A stretch of 64,000 bases of DNA, from contig NZ_FZOH01000004.1 of the NCBI RefSeq assembly GCF_900188205.1, positions 1 through 64,000 of the forward strand. The letters run 5' to 3'. The position numbers and the translations under genes are program-made. Origin of the DNA: Geodermatophilus saharensis. Lineage in GTDB: Bacteria; Actinomycetota; Actinomycetes; Mycobacteriales; Geodermatophilaceae. The notes below the pieces were generated by a model. It was not told the DNA's origin. It worked only from the letters and a program-made list of their open reading frames with translations, and searched no databases. Shown here piece by piece: positions 53,131 to 62,377 of this stretch. Numbering within the stretch: position 1 is the first letter of the stretch; every line of letters starts with the position of its first letter.

Positions 53131-54240
53131 CTACTCGATCCCGAGCTCCTGGCAGGCGGCGGCGAAGTCGCCGGTGCACAGCTCCTCGGCGCTCACGAAG
53201 TCGTCCTCGACGACGTCGTTGACGTTGTCCCGGAAGATCGAGACCGGCGTCAGCAGGACCGACGGGACCTCGCGGCCGCCCTCGGGGTCCTCGACGGTGC
53301 CGGTGGTCTCGCCCTCCTCGCCGTTGATGAGGGCGACGGCCAGCTCGGCCAGCGCGTTGGCCTCCTCGCGGACCGACTTGTAGACCGTCATGCACTGGTT
53401 GCCCGCGAGGATGTTCTGCAGGCCCTCGACGGTGGCGTCCTGGCCGGTCACGTTGGACTGGCCGGCGGCGTTGTTGCGCTCGAGGATCTGGATCACCGAG
53501 TTCGCCAGGCCGTCGTTGGCGGCGAGCACACCCTGGATGTTGCCGTTGTTCTGGGTGTACATCTGCTCGAAGATCGTCGCCGCCTCCTGGTTGTCCCAGT
53601 CGGGCACGGCCTGCTCGGCGACCTGCGTGTACTGCGTCAGCGGGTCGAGGACCTCGTGCGCGCCGGAGGAGAACAGCGTCGCGTTGTTGTCGTCGGGCGA
53701 GCCGTTGACGAAGGCGATGTTGCCCTGAGTGACGCCGTTGGCCTCGAGGCACTGCTGCAGGCCCTGGCCCTGCAGCCGGCCGACCTCGGTGTTGTCGAAG
53801 GAGACGTAGTACTCCGCCGTGCCACCCAGGGTGAGCCGGTCGTAGTCGATGGTCGCGACGCCCTCGGCGGACGCCTGCTCCTGGATCTGGGCGCCCGAGG
53901 CCGAGTCGAGGTTGACGATCGCGAGGACGGTGGCGCCCTCGGTGATCATCTGCTCGGCGATGGTCGCCTGCCGCTGGGCGTCGCCCTCGGCGTTCTGGAT
54001 GTCGTAGTCGACACCGGCCTCCTCGAAGGCCGCCTCGAGGTAGGGGCGGTCGAAGTTCTCCCAGCGCACCGAGGACTCAGTGTCGGGGAGGATCACGCCG
54101 ACCCGGCCGGCGGAGTCGCCGCCACCGCCGCCGCCCCCACCGCCACCGGAGTCACCGCCGCCGCTGTCGCTGCCGCAGGCGGCCAGGCTGAAGACGAGGG
54201 AGGCCGCGAGGGCCGTCATGAGGGTGCGCCGTCGCGCCAT
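53131..54240 (-). CDS. sugar-binding lipoprotein (periplasmic-binding-protein 4, XylF/RbsB-like)
   Basis: This 369-residue protein has a lipoprotein signal ending SLAAC (Cys22), a Gly/Ser linker of about 25 residues with a run of ten Gly, and then a D-xylose/ribose-binding fold (VGVILPDTESSVRWENFDRPYLEAAF, VLAIVNLDSASGAQIQ, VNGSPDDNNATLFSSG, ILAGNQCMTVYKSVREEA). The GQDATVEG and ILAGNQCMTVYK segments resemble XylF of xylose importers. ATG with GGTGGAG. First gene of a binding protein-ATPase-permease operon. Confidence 0.93.
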   Translation of the reverse strand: MARRRTLMTALAASLVFSLAACGSDSGGGDSGGGGGGGGGGDSAGRVGVILPDTESSVRWENFDRPYLEAAFEEAGVDYDIQNAEGDAQRQATIAEQMITEGATVLAIVNLDSASGAQIQEQASAEGVATIDYDRLTLGGTAEYYVSFDNTEVGRLQGQGLQQCLEANGVTQGNIAFVNGSPDDNNATLFSSGAHEVLDPLTQYTQVAEQAVPDWDNQEAATIFEQMYTQNNGNIQGVLAANDGLANSVIQILERNNAAGQSNVTGQDATVEGLQNILAGNQCMTVYKSVREEANALAELAVALINGEEGETTGTVEDPEGGREVPSVLLTPVSIFRDNVNDVVEDDFVSAEELCTGDFAAACQELGIE

Positions 54241-54284
54241 GGATCTCCACCGTTCCGTCGGGAATCTACAGAAGTGCGGCGGTC

Positions 54285-54314
54285 AATATGCGCTCTCCGT
54301 CACACCTGTCGCAA
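54285..54314 (-). promoter_or_regulatory. putative promoter of the xylose-type importer operon
   Basis: On the minus strand TTGCGA (54309-54314) and CATATT (54285-54290) are 18 bp apart, about 45 bp before the binding-protein ATG. The AT-rich CATATT stands out in this GC-rich DNA. Confidence 0.45.
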
Positions 54315-54486
54315 GGGTGCGTCCGGCACGTTGCCGGACCGTGACCCTCTGGGGAGGCGCGGAGTCCCGCCGGCGCCGGCCGACCCGGAGGGGGCGGCCG
54401 TGCTTGGCCGTGCGGTTACCGACGGGTAACTTCATCGGTGCCGCGTCCCTCTCCGGGCCGGTTCCCGTTCCCGCTGCGGAGGTCCC

Positions 54487-55692
54487 ATGTCCCGCTCGCT
54501 GCGCGAGGTCGTCTTCGTCGACGGCGTGCGCACCCCCTTCGGCAAGGCCGGCCCGAAGGGTCTCTACGCCGAGACGCGCGCCGACGACCTCGTCGTCCGC
54601 GTCATCCGTGAGCTGTTGCGCCGCAACCCGGCGCTCCCGGCCGACCGTGTCGACGAGGTCGCCATCGCCGCCACCACCCAGGTCGGCGACCAGGGCCTGA
54701 CCATCGGCCGGACCGCCGCGCTGCTGGCCGGGCTGCCGACGTCCGTCCCCGGTTACGCGATCGACCGCATGTGCGCCGGCGCGATGACCGCGGTCACCAC
54801 CACCGCGAGCGGCATCGCCTTCGGCGCCTACGACGTCGCCATCGCCGGCGGCGTGGAGCACATGGGCCGCCACCCGATGGGCGAGGGCGCCGACCCCAAC
54901 CCGCGGTTCTTCAGCGAGAAGCTCGTCGACGGCTCGGCGCTGGTCATGGGCTCCACCGCCGAGAACCTGCACGACCGCTTCCCGCACCTGACCCGTGAGC
55001 GCGCCGACGCCTTCGCGCTGGCCAGCCAGCAGCGCTACGCCAAGGCCGTGGCCAACGGCCAGATCGGCCCGGAGCTGGTGACCGTGGCGACCCGCTCGGC
55101 CGAGCACGGCTGGGGCCTGGCCACCACCGACGAGCCGCCGCGGCCGGGCACCACCCTCGAGGGGCTGGCCACGCTCAAGACGCCGTTCCGCCCGCACGGG
55201 CACGTGACCGCCGGCAACGCCGCGGGCCTCAACGACGGCGCCACCGGCTGCATCCTCGCCGCCGAGGAGGTCGCCCGGGAGCTGGGCCTGACCGCCGGCA
55301 TGCGGCTGGTCGGCTACGGCTTCGCCGGCGTCGAGCCCGAGGTCATGGGCGTCGGGCCGGTCCCCTCGACCGAGCGCGCGCTGGCCCGCACCGGCCTGAC
55401 CATCGGCGACATCGGCCTCTTCGAGCTCAACGAGGCCTTCGCCGTCCAGGTGCTGGCCTTCCTCGACCACTTCGGCATCGCCGACGACGACCCGCGGGTC
55501 AACCCGTGGGGCGGCGCGATCGCCGTCGGCCACCCGCTGGCCTCCTCCGGCGTGCGCCTCATGACGCAGCTGTCGCGGCAGTTCGCCGAGCGACCCGACG
55601 TCCGCTACGGCCTGACCGCCATGTGCGTGGGCCTCGGCATGGGCGCCAGCGTCATCTGGGAGAACCCGAACTGGGAGGGTGTCAGCAAGTGA
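54487..55692 (+). CDS. fadA: acetyl-CoA C-acyltransferase (thiolase)
   Basis: This 401-residue thiolase has all three catalytic regions: IDRMCAGAMTAV (acyl-accepting Cys, about residue 95), GGAIAVGHPLASSG and AMCVGLGMG (second Cys). It performs the last step of fatty-acid beta-oxidation, cleaving 3-ketoacyl-CoA. GGAGG precedes the ATG. The stop overlaps the GTG of the FadB-like gene, making a two-gene beta-oxidation operon. Confidence 0.95.
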   Translation: MSRSLREVVFVDGVRTPFGKAGPKGLYAETRADDLVVRVIRELLRRNPALPADRVDEVAIAATTQVGDQGLTIGRTAALLAGLPTSVPGYAIDRMCAGAMTAVTTTASGIAFGAYDVAIAGGVEHMGRHPMGEGADPNPRFFSEKLVDGSALVMGSTAENLHDRFPHLTRERADAFALASQQRYAKAVANGQIGPELVTVATRSAEHGWGLATTDEPPRPGTTLEGLATLKTPFRPHGHVTAGNAAGLNDGATGCILAAEEVARELGLTAGMRLVGYGFAGVEPEVMGVGPVPSTERALARTGLTIGDIGLFELNEAFAVQVLAFLDHFGIADDDPRVNPWGGAIAVGHPLASSGVRLMTQLSRQFAERPDVRYGLTAMCVGLGMGASVIWENPNWEGVSK

Positions 55693-57776
55693 CCACCGCC
55701 GTCTTCGAGAACGAGGTCGTGACCCACGCGCACGTGCAGTACCTGCGCGTGCCCGGCCTGGCCGGCGAGATCGCCCTGATCACGCTCGACAACGGGCACG
55801 ACCACACCCGCCCGTCCACCTTCGGCCCCGGCGGCCTGGCCTCGCTGGACGCCGCGCTCGACGAGATCGCAGCAGCCACCCCGGCGCCGGCGGCCATCGC
55901 GGTCACCGGCAAGCCGTTCGTCTTCGCCGTCGGCGCCGACCTCTCCGGCGTCCCGGCGGTCACCTCCGCCGGGCAGGCGCGGGAGATCGCCGAGACGGGC
56001 CACCGGGTGTTCCGGCGGCTCAAGGACTCGGCGGTCCCGACGTTCGCCTTCGTCAACGGCGTCGCCCTCGGCGGCGGCCTGGAGCTGGCGCTGCACTGCC
56101 ACCACCGCACGATCGCCTCGACGGCGCTGGTCGCCTTCCCCGAGGTGTTCCTCGGCCTGGTGCCCGGCTGGGGCGGCACCCAGCTGCTGCCGAACCTCAT
56201 CGGCATCGACCCCGCCGTGACGGTGGTCGTCGAGAACGCGCTGGCGCAGAACAGGATGACGCCGGCCCCGAAGGCGGCGGCGCTGGGCATCGCCGACGCC
56301 GTCCTCGAGCCCGCCGACTTCCTCGAGCGGTCGCTGGAGTGGGCCGTCGGCGTGCTCGACGGCGACGTGACGGTCCGGCGTCCCCAGGTCGACCGCTCGG
56401 CGTGGGACGCCGCGATCGAGCGGGCCCGCGGCATCGTGGCCGCCCGCACCCGCAACGCCTCCCCCGGTGCGCTGCGCGCCGTCGAGCTGCTCGACCTCGC
56501 CCGCCACGGCGTCGACGGGGAGGCGTTCACCGCCGGCACCGCCGCCGAGGACGACGCCTTGGCCGACCTGCTCCTGAGCGACGAGCTGCGCGCCTCGCTC
56601 TACTCCTTCGACCTGGTCAACAAGCGGGCGAAGCGGCCGGCCGGCGCGCCGGACAGGTCACTGGCCCGGAAGGTCGGCAAGGTCGGCGTCGTCGGCGCCG
56701 GGCTGATGGCCAGCCAGCTGGCGCTGCTGTTCGTGCGGCAGCTGGAGGTGCCGGTGGTCCTCACCGACGTCGACCAGGCACGCGTCGACAAGGGCGTGGG
56801 CTACGTGCACGGGGAGCTGGAGAAGCTCGCCGCCCGCGGCCGGCTCTCCCGCGACCGGCTCAACCGGCTCACCGGCCTGGTCACCGGGTCGCTGGACAAG
56901 GCGGCGTTCGCCGACGCCGACCTCGTCGTCGAGGCCGTGTTCGAGGAGATGTCGGTCAAGCAGCAGGTGTTCGCCGAGGTGGAGGCCGTCGTCTCCGCCG
57001 AGTGCGTGCTGGCCACCAACACCTCGGCGCTGTCGGTGACCGAGATGGCCTCCAAGCTCGAGCACCCGGAGCGCGTGGTCGGCCTGCACTTCTTCAACCC
57101 GGTGGCGGTCCTGCCGCTGCTGGAGGTGGTGCGCGCCGAGCAGACCGACGACGCCGCGCTGGCCACCGCCTTCGCCGTCGGCAAGGCGCTGAGGAAGTCC
57201 TGCGTCCTCGTCGCCGACGCCCCGGCGTTCGTGGTCAACCGGCTGCTCACCCGCTTCCTCGGCGAGGTCACCGCCGCCGTCGAGCAGGGCACGCCGGTGG
57301 CCGTGGCCGACCGGGCGCTGGACCCGCTGGGCCTGCCGATGACGCCGTTCGAGCTGCTCACGCTGGTCGGCCCGCCGGTGGCGCTGCACGTGGCCGAGCG
57401 GATGCACGAGGCCTTCCCCGACCGGTTCGCCGTCGGCGAGGGGCTGCGGCGGATGGTCGAGCTGGGCAAGACCTCGGTGTACTCCGAGCCCGGCGTCGTC
57501 GACCCCGAGCTCGAGGGCATCGACGCCGGTGACTCGCCGCTGAGCGAGGAGCAGGTGCGCGACCGCGCCGTCGAGGCCCTGGCGCAGGAGATCGGGCTGA
57601 TGCTCGACGAGGGCGTCGTCCAGGCCGTGCAGGACGTCGACCTGTGCATGGTCCTGGGCGCCGGCTGGCCGTTCTGGCTGGGCGGGATCTCCGCCCACCT
57701 CGACCGCACCGGCGTGTCCGAGAGGGTGACCGGCCGGCGGTTCCTGCCGCGCGGGGTGGCCTCGCTGCCCGCCTGA
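55689..57776 (+). CDS. fadB: multifunctional enoyl-CoA hydratase / 3-hydroxyacyl-CoA dehydrogenase
   Basis: This 695-residue fusion has an enoyl-CoA hydratase domain (about 1-200, with AVGADLSGV, LGGGLELALHCHHR, FPEVFLGLVPGWGGTQLLPN), an NAD-binding 3-hydroxyacyl-CoA dehydrogenase domain (about 333 on, VGVVGAGLMASQLALLF, ATNTSALSVTEMA, GLHFFNPVAVLPLLEVV) and a C-terminal dehydrogenase domain. It hydrates and oxidises acyl-CoA intermediates for the preceding thiolase, with which it overlaps by a GTGA. GTG start. Confidence 0.95.
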   Translation: MTTAVFENEVVTHAHVQYLRVPGLAGEIALITLDNGHDHTRPSTFGPGGLASLDAALDEIAAATPAPAAIAVTGKPFVFAVGADLSGVPAVTSAGQAREIAETGHRVFRRLKDSAVPTFAFVNGVALGGGLELALHCHHRTIASTALVAFPEVFLGLVPGWGGTQLLPNLIGIDPAVTVVVENALAQNRMTPAPKAAALGIADAVLEPADFLERSLEWAVGVLDGDVTVRRPQVDRSAWDAAIERARGIVAARTRNASPGALRAVELLDLARHGVDGEAFTAGTAAEDDALADLLLSDELRASLYSFDLVNKRAKRPAGAPDRSLARKVGKVGVVGAGLMASQLALLFVRQLEVPVVLTDVDQARVDKGVGYVHGELEKLAARGRLSRDRLNRLTGLVTGSLDKAAFADADLVVEAVFEEMSVKQQVFAEVEAVVSAECVLATNTSALSVTEMASKLEHPERVVGLHFFNPVAVLPLLEVVRAEQTDDAALATAFAVGKALRKSCVLVADAPAFVVNRLLTRFLGEVTAAVEQGTPVAVADRALDPLGLPMTPFELLTLVGPPVALHVAERMHEAFPDRFAVGEGLRRMVELGKTSVYSEPGVVDPELEGIDAGDSPLSEEQVRDRAVEALAQEIGLMLDEGVVQAVQDVDLCMVLGAGWPFWLGGISAHLDRTGVSERVTGRRFLPRGVASLPA

Positions 57777-57783
57777 CCCTCCT

Positions 57784-57809
57784 CCGTGCACTTCCGCGGA
57801 AGTGCACGG
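57784..57809. repeat. dispersed palindrome, copy 2 (perfect)
   Basis: A perfect 26-bp palindrome containing TGCACTTCCGCGGAAGTGCA. It starts 7 bp after the fadB stop. Together with the hairpins just downstream it lies in the 250-bp gap between convergent genes. Confidence 0.85.
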
Positions 57810-57895
57810 ACGTCGACGGCCCGGGTCCCGCACGAGGGGCCCGGGCCGTTCGCCGTCCCGGGCCGTCCCGGCTCACCTCCGCCCGACCTGACGCC

Positions 57896-57937
57896 GCGGT
57901 GCCCGACCTCACGCTGCGGGGTGAGGTCGGGCACCGC
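57896..57937. terminator. long hairpin between fadB and the thiamine-binding-protein gene
   Basis: A perfect 17-bp stem (57896-57912 with 57921-57937) with an 8-nt loop. Its left part belongs to a 20-bp near-tandem repeat (57881-57900 and 57901-57920, differing at a few bases). It is a likely bidirectional terminator. Confidence 0.7.
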
Positions 57938-57960
57938 ACGGCGGGGTCGGCGCGGGGGTG

Positions 57961-57992
57961 CCGGTGTGCACTTCCGCGGCAGTGCACACCGG
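57961..57992. repeat. dispersed palindrome, copy 3
   Basis: A 32-bp inverted repeat with a single mismatched pair, sharing the TGCACTTCCGCGG core with copies 1 and 2. It lies 36 bp from the stop of the convergent thiamine-binding-protein gene. Confidence 0.8.
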
Positions 57993-58028
57993 ACGACGGA
58001 CCGGGCCGCGCGTGAGGAACCGGCCGTC

Positions 58029-58307
58029 TCAGCGGAACTTGCGGGTGAGGCTGTCCATGGTGCGGTCCACCGACGCGATCTTCACGTGCGAGATGCCGCT
58101 GGTGGCACCGGCGGCGAGCATCGCCTCGTGCGCGGCGCGCAGGGTCGCCCACACCGCGTCGGCGTCGCCCTCCAGCGTCGTCCCGAGGGCGCCGACCTCG
58201 AACCGCAGCCCGGATGCCCGGATGACCCGCACCGCGGCCTCGACGAAGGCGTGCGGGTCGTCCGGCGTCCCGGCGGGCGAGGGTGCCACCTGGATCTCGG
58301 CGATCAC
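58029..58307 (-). CDS. MTH1187-type thiamine-binding protein
   Basis: This 92-residue protein begins [29 protein letters not shown] and contains [25 protein letters not shown], matching the MTH1187/YkoF-like small thiamine-binding family. GTG start overlapping the dxs stop by 4 bp, so it is coupled to dxs. Since Dxs needs thiamine diphosphate, a supply or buffering role is an attractive but unproven inference. Confidence 0.85.
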   Translation of the reverse strand: MIAEIQVAPSPAGTPDDPHAFVEAAVRVIRASGLRFEVGALGTTLEGDADAVWATLRAAHEAMLAAGATSGISHVKIASVDRTMDSLTRKFR

Positions 58308-60223
58308 CGCTGGGCGCCGTCCACCGGCTCGACGGCGGCCGGCTGCTCCGCGCGCTCGGTCACCACCGCGGCCCACTCGGCGATGCGCCGGGCGACGTCC
58401 TGCTCGGTCAGCCCGCAGTCGGCCAGCACCTGCCCGCGCGTGCCGTGCTCGAGGAACGCCTGGGGCAGGCCCAGGGACCGCACGGGGACGTCGACCTGGC
58501 GGTCCTGCAGCGCCCGGGTCAGCGTCGCGCCGACCCCGCCGGCCCGCCCGCAGTCCTCGACGGTGACCACCAGCCGGTGGGCGCCGGCCAGCTCGACGAG
58601 CTCGTCGGCGACCGGCAGCACCCAGCGCGGGTCGACCACGGTCACCCCGATGCCGTGGTCGGCGGCGCGCTCGGCGGCGGCCAGGCACGTGGGCACCATC
58701 GACCCGACGGCGACCAGCAGCACGTCGGCCCGGTCGTCGCGGCGCAGCACGTCGACCGGCCCGCGCCGCTCCAGCGCGGGGACGTCGACCGGCGGGGCGC
58801 CCTTGGGGAAGCGCACGACCGTGGGCCCGTCGGACACCGCGACCGCCTCGCGCAGCACCTCGCGCAGGGTCGGCTCGTCGCGCGGGGCGGCCATGCGCAG
58901 CCCCGGCACCACCGAGCAGATCGAGAAGTCCCACATGCCGTTGTGCGAGGCGCCGTCGGTGCCGGTGACCCCGGCCCGGTCGAGGACGACGGTGACCGGC
59001 TGCCCGTGCAGTGCGACGTCCATCAGCAGCTGGTCGAAGGCCCGGTTGAGGAAGGTCGAGTAGACCGCGACCACGGGGTGCAGGCCGGCCATGGCCATGC
59101 CCGCGGCGCTGGTCAGCGCGTGCTGCTCGGCGATGCCGACGTCGAAGGTGCGCTCGGGGAACCGCTCGGCGAAGGCGGCCAGGCCGGTGGGGTGCAGCAT
59201 GGCGGCGGTGACGGCGACGACGTCGGCCCGCTCGGCGCCGATGCGCACCAGCTCGTCGGAGAAGGCCGCTGTCCAGTCGCGCGCCGCGACGGGACCCACC
59301 CCGCTGTCGGGGTCGAACACCCCGGTGGCGTGCCAGGCGTCGATCTGGTCGGTCTCGGCCGGCGGGTAGCCGAAGCCCTTGGTGGTGACGGCGTGCACGA
59401 TGACCGGCCGGCCGAACGACCGCGCCCGGCGCAGCGCGGACTCCAGCCCCTCGACGTCGTGCCCGTCGACCGGGCCGACGTACTTCAGGCCGAGGTCCTC
59501 GAACATGCCCTGCGGGGCGAGGACGTCCTTGACGCCCTTCTTGAGCCCGTGCAGCGCGTCGTAGAGCGCCGAGCCCACGACCGGGGCCCGGTGCAGCGCC
59601 TGGCGGATGGCCAGCAGCGCCTGCTCGTAGCCCGGGCGCAGCCGCAGGGCCGCGAGCGCGTCGGCCACCCCGCCGATGGTCGGCGAGTAGGACCGGCCGT
59701 TGTCGTTGACGACGATGACCACCGGGCGGTCCTGCGCGGCGGCGATGTTGTTCAGCGCCTCCCAGGCCATGCCGCCGGTGAGGGCGCCGTCGCCGACGAC
59801 GGCGACGACGGGGCGCCGGTCCCCGCGGACGGCGAAGGCCTTGGCCAGCCCGTCGGCGTAGGACAGCGCCGTGGAGGCGTGGCTGTTCTCCACCCAGTCG
59901 TGCTCGCTCTCGGTCCGGCTGGGGTAGCCGGAGAGCCCGCCGCGCTGGCGCAGCCGCTCGAAGCCCTCGACGCGGCCGGTGAGCATCTTGTGCACGTAGG
60001 CCTGGTGGCCGGTGTCGAAGACGATCGGCTCGTGCGGGGACTCGAACACCCGGTGCAGGGCGATGGTGAGCTCGACGGTGCCGAGGTTGGGACCGAGGTG
60101 GCCGCCGGTGCGGGCCACGCTCGTGACGAGCGCGTCACGGATCTCCGCGGCCAGGGCCGGCAGCTGCTCGGCGGGCAGGGCCCGGAGGTCGGCGGGGTCG
60201 CGGAGCGAGCGCAGGAGCGACAC
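58304..60223 (-). CDS. dxs: 1-deoxy-D-xylulose-5-phosphate synthase
   Basis: This 639-residue transketolase-like enzyme shows [18 protein letters not shown], the thiamine diphosphate motif [51 protein letters not shown] and [18 protein letters not shown]. It makes DXP from pyruvate and glyceraldehyde-3-phosphate, the first step of the methylerythritol isoprenoid pathway, and also feeds thiamine and pyridoxal synthesis. GTG start with AGAGGA somewhat far upstream; a much longer frame beyond it is antisense to the ROK gene. Confidence 0.97.
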   Translation of the reverse strand: MSLLRSLRDPADLRALPAEQLPALAAEIRDALVTSVARTGGHLGPNLGTVELTIALHRVFESPHEPIVFDTGHQAYVHKMLTGRVEGFERLRQRGGLSGYPSRTESEHDWVENSHASTALSYADGLAKAFAVRGDRRPVVAVVGDGALTGGMAWEALNNIAAAQDRPVVIVVNDNGRSYSPTIGGVADALAALRLRPGYEQALLAIRQALHRAPVVGSALYDALHGLKKGVKDVLAPQGMFEDLGLKYVGPVDGHDVEGLESALRRARSFGRPVIVHAVTTKGFGYPPAETDQIDAWHATGVFDPDSGVGPVAARDWTAAFSDELVRIGAERADVVAVTAAMLHPTGLAAFAERFPERTFDVGIAEQHALTSAAGMAMAGLHPVVAVYSTFLNRAFDQLLMDVALHGQPVTVVLDRAGVTGTDGASHNGMWDFSICSVVPGLRMAAPRDEPTLREVLREAVAVSDGPTVVRFPKGAPPVDVPALERRGPVDVLRRDDRADVLLVAVGSMVPTCLAAAERAADHGIGVTVVDPRWVLPVADELVELAGAHRLVVTVEDCGRAGGVGATLTRALQDRQVDVPVRSLGLPQAFLEHGTRGQVLADCGLTEQDVARRIAEWAAVVTERAEQPAAVEPVDGAQR

Positions 60224-60389
60224 GGCGCAGCGGTGTCCTCTCTGTCGGCGGCGGGAGCACGGCTCGTCGGCGGCCGCCGATCCACTGTAGTCGCGTTCCT
60301 GGGGTCCCTCCCGGCGACGGCGGCAGGAGCCGGACCGGTCCGTCCCGGGCGACCCGTCCTCCCCGGCGGGGACCCACTTCCGTCGTTCA

Positions 60390-60424
60390 TTGACAGAAGG
60401 CGACGGTGTGCTCACGATCACGCC
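60390..60424 (+). promoter_or_regulatory. near-leaderless promoter of the ROK gene
   Basis: A consensus TTGACA (60390-60395) and CACGAT (60413-60418) are separated by 17 bp. The expected start of transcription is at or next to the ATG at 60425, and no ribosome site is visible, so the mRNA is probably leaderless. Confidence 0.6.
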
Positions 60425-61606
60425 ATGAGACAGCCGTGGCTGCCCGACCTGACCGGCCCCTCGCGCCGGCTGGTCCAGGCGCTGCGGGTCGACGGCCCGG
60501 CCACGCGGGCCCAGCTGGTCGAGCAGACCGGGCTGTCCCGCGCGACGGTCTCCGGGTACCTCACCGAGCTCGTCGACCGGGGGCTGGTCGCACCCGCCGA
60601 CCCCTCCGACGCACTGCCGACCGGCGGCCGGCCCGCCCGGCGGGTGCAGCTGACCCGCCGGGCCGGCGTCGTCGTCGGGGTGGACGTCGGGCGCACCCAC
60701 GTCCGCACCGCCGTCGCCGACCTCTCCCACCGCATCGTCGGCGAGGAGGTGACGACGCTGCCGGTCGCCGACCTCGGCGCCGACGCGGTCCTCGACACCG
60801 TCGCCGCGCAGGTGGAGGACGAGCTGGGCCGGGCCGGGGCCGGCACCGACGACGTCGTCGGGGCGGTCGTCGGCCTGCCGACGCCGGTCGTGGGCCGGGC
60901 CGCCGACACCGGCGGCACCGTGGCCCGCTCCAACATCCTGCCGACGTGGTCGGGCCGGACCCCGGGCCCGGCGTTGCAGGAGCGGCTGGGCGTCCCGGTG
61001 ATCGTGGAGAACGACGCCAACCTCGGCGCCGTGGCCGAGGTGCGTTGGGGCGCCGGCCGCGGCTCGCGCTCGACGATCTACCTGAAGATGGCCACCGGCG
61101 TGGGCGGCGCGCTGGTGCTCGACGGCGACCTGCTGCGCGGAGTCTCCGGCACCGCCGGGGAGATGGGCCACGTGAGCCTGGACCCGGCCGGGCCGCTGTG
61201 CCGCTGCGGCAACCGCGGCTGCCTGGAGCTGACCGCCGGCGGGAGCGCGCTGCTGCAGGCGATCCGCTCGGCCGGACCGCACTACACCGACCTGCGCGCG
61301 CTGGTGGCCGGCGCGCAGGACGGCGACCAGGCCTGCCGGCGGCTGATCGCCGACGCGGGGGCGTCGGTGGGCGTCGTCCTGGGCGGGCTGGTCAACGTGC
61401 TCAACCCCGACCGCATCGTCGTCGGCGGGGAGCTCGGCACCGCCGGCGACCTGCTGGTAGAGCCGCTGCGGCGGGCGCTGGAGCAGTCGGCCATCCCCGC
61501 CGCGGCCGAGCAGCTCACCGTGGTGCCGGGCTCGCTGGGCGGCCGCGCGGAGCTGCTCGGCGCCCTCGCGGTCGGGATCCGGGAGGCCGACCGGCTCGGC
61601 GGCTGA
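60425..61606 (+). CDS. ROK-family transcriptional regulator
   Basis: This 393-residue protein has an N-terminal winged helix ([41 protein letters not shown], about 14-53) and a ROK sugar-kinase-like domain with [48 protein letters not shown] and the zinc motif [13 protein letters not shown] repressors of this type control sugar uptake and metabolism. It is divergent from dxs with about 200 bp between. The effector sugar cannot be read; target genes are not obvious nearby. Confidence 0.94.
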   Translation: MRQPWLPDLTGPSRRLVQALRVDGPATRAQLVEQTGLSRATVSGYLTELVDRGLVAPADPSDALPTGGRPARRVQLTRRAGVVVGVDVGRTHVRTAVADLSHRIVGEEVTTLPVADLGADAVLDTVAAQVEDELGRAGAGTDDVVGAVVGLPTPVVGRAADTGGTVARSNILPTWSGRTPGPALQERLGVPVIVENDANLGAVAEVRWGAGRGSRSTIYLKMATGVGGALVLDGDLLRGVSGTAGEMGHVSLDPAGPLCRCGNRGCLELTAGGSALLQAIRSAGPHYTDLRALVAGAQDGDQACRRLIADAGASVGVVLGGLVNVLNPDRIVVGGELGTAGDLLVEPLRRALEQSAIPAAAEQLTVVPGSLGGRAELLGALAVGIREADRLGG

Positions 61607-61627
61607 GTCCCGGGCCCGGCGGCGGCC

Positions 61628-61996
61628 CTAGAGGCGGGGCACCCAGACCTCGCCGCGCAGCGCCCCGGCCACGACCGTCACGCCGCGGGCCGCGGCGGCC
61701 AGCCGCGCGCCCTCCCGCTCGTACGCGGCCACGGCGGCCTCCAGCGCGTCCGGCGGCAGGTGGTCGGCGAGGTCGACCCGGACGGTGCGCCAGCCCTCCC
61801 GGGCGGCCGCGAGCCCCGCGCCGACGTGGTCCCCGGCCATCCGGGCCAGCAGGACCGGGTAGCGGCGGAGCACCTCGTGCGCGCGGTAGTCCGGTGGCAC
61901 CAGGTCGAACAGCCAGGTGACCGCGCTGCGCTCCCAGTCGGGCGCGCCCGGCGGGCGCACCTGCTCCGGCCAGCCCGGCGGCACGCTCGCTCCCAC
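61628..61996 (-). CDS. conserved-looking protein, function unknown
   Basis: This 122-residue protein (AVTWLFDLVPPDYRAHEVLRRYPVLLARMAGDHV...) is rich in Arg and Ala and mainly helical, with an N-terminal Pro-rich segment and no membrane segment. GTG start. The phrase PPDYRAHEVLRRYPVLLA looks conserved-domain-like, but I do not recognise a family. It ends 21 bp from the convergent ROK gene. Confidence 0.6.
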   Translation of the reverse strand: MGASVPPGWPEQVRPPGAPDWERSAVTWLFDLVPPDYRAHEVLRRYPVLLARMAGDHVGAGLAAAREGWRTVRVDLADHLPPDALEAAVAAYEREGARLAAAARGVTVVAGALRGEVWVPRL

Positions 61997-62043
61997 ACCG
62001 GCAGTGTGCCGCAGGTCGAACGGGTGTTCGACCGCTGGGTGCT

Positions 62044-62112
62044 GGAACGGCCCCCTCGCAGGGTCCCGTGGCGAGCGTGCGAGCCGCGGGGGGCGAGGGG
62101 GTCCTCCACCAC
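62044..62112. repeat. dispersed 65-70 bp hairpin element, copy 3
   Basis: It starts GGAACGGCCCCCTCGC and ends GCGAGGGGGTCCT, forming a 9-bp CCCCCTCGC / GCGAGGGGG stem around GCGAGCGTGCGAGC. It lies about 10 bp downstream of the DUF4177 stop on the minus strand, as the other copies do for their genes. Confidence 0.65.
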
Positions 62113-62122
62113 CCGGTCGTGA

Positions 62123-62350
62123 TCAGCTGCGCTGTCGCTTGAGCCAGAACTGCTCGAAGCCCCAGGTGCCGGCGCCGCTGGAGTGGTAGCTGACCAGCTC
62201 CCACCCCTCGCCGCCGAGCCGGTTGAGCACCGAGCTGGTGTCCCCGCTCTGCCGTTCGAGGCTCCCGCCGGGAAGCTTGACGCTCACCCCCGCGCGCTGC
62301 GACTCGGCGTCGTTGGCCGTGATGACCGAGGCGTACTCCCAGGTGGTCAC
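62123..62350 (-). CDS. DUF4177 domain protein
   Basis: This 75-residue protein starts MTTWEYASVITANDAES and contains LNRLGGEGWELVSYHSSGAG and FWLKRQRS, the DUF4177 pattern. Cytoplasmic; function unknown in the family. GTG start. It follows the RNA methyltransferase gene by 27 bp on the same strand. Confidence 0.88.
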   Translation of the reverse strand: MTTWEYASVITANDAESQRAGVSVKLPGGSLERQSGDTSSVLNRLGGEGWELVSYHSSGAGTWGFEQFWLKRQRS

Positions 62351-62377
62351 CCGACGACCGTATCCGGCCCCTCCGGA

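Noticed and set aside
54121-54180. Possible frame error in the Gly-rich run of the xylose-type binding protein
   Set aside because: Gly/Ser linkers after the lipobox are normal for lipoproteins and the frame on both sides is the same and well conserved in type.
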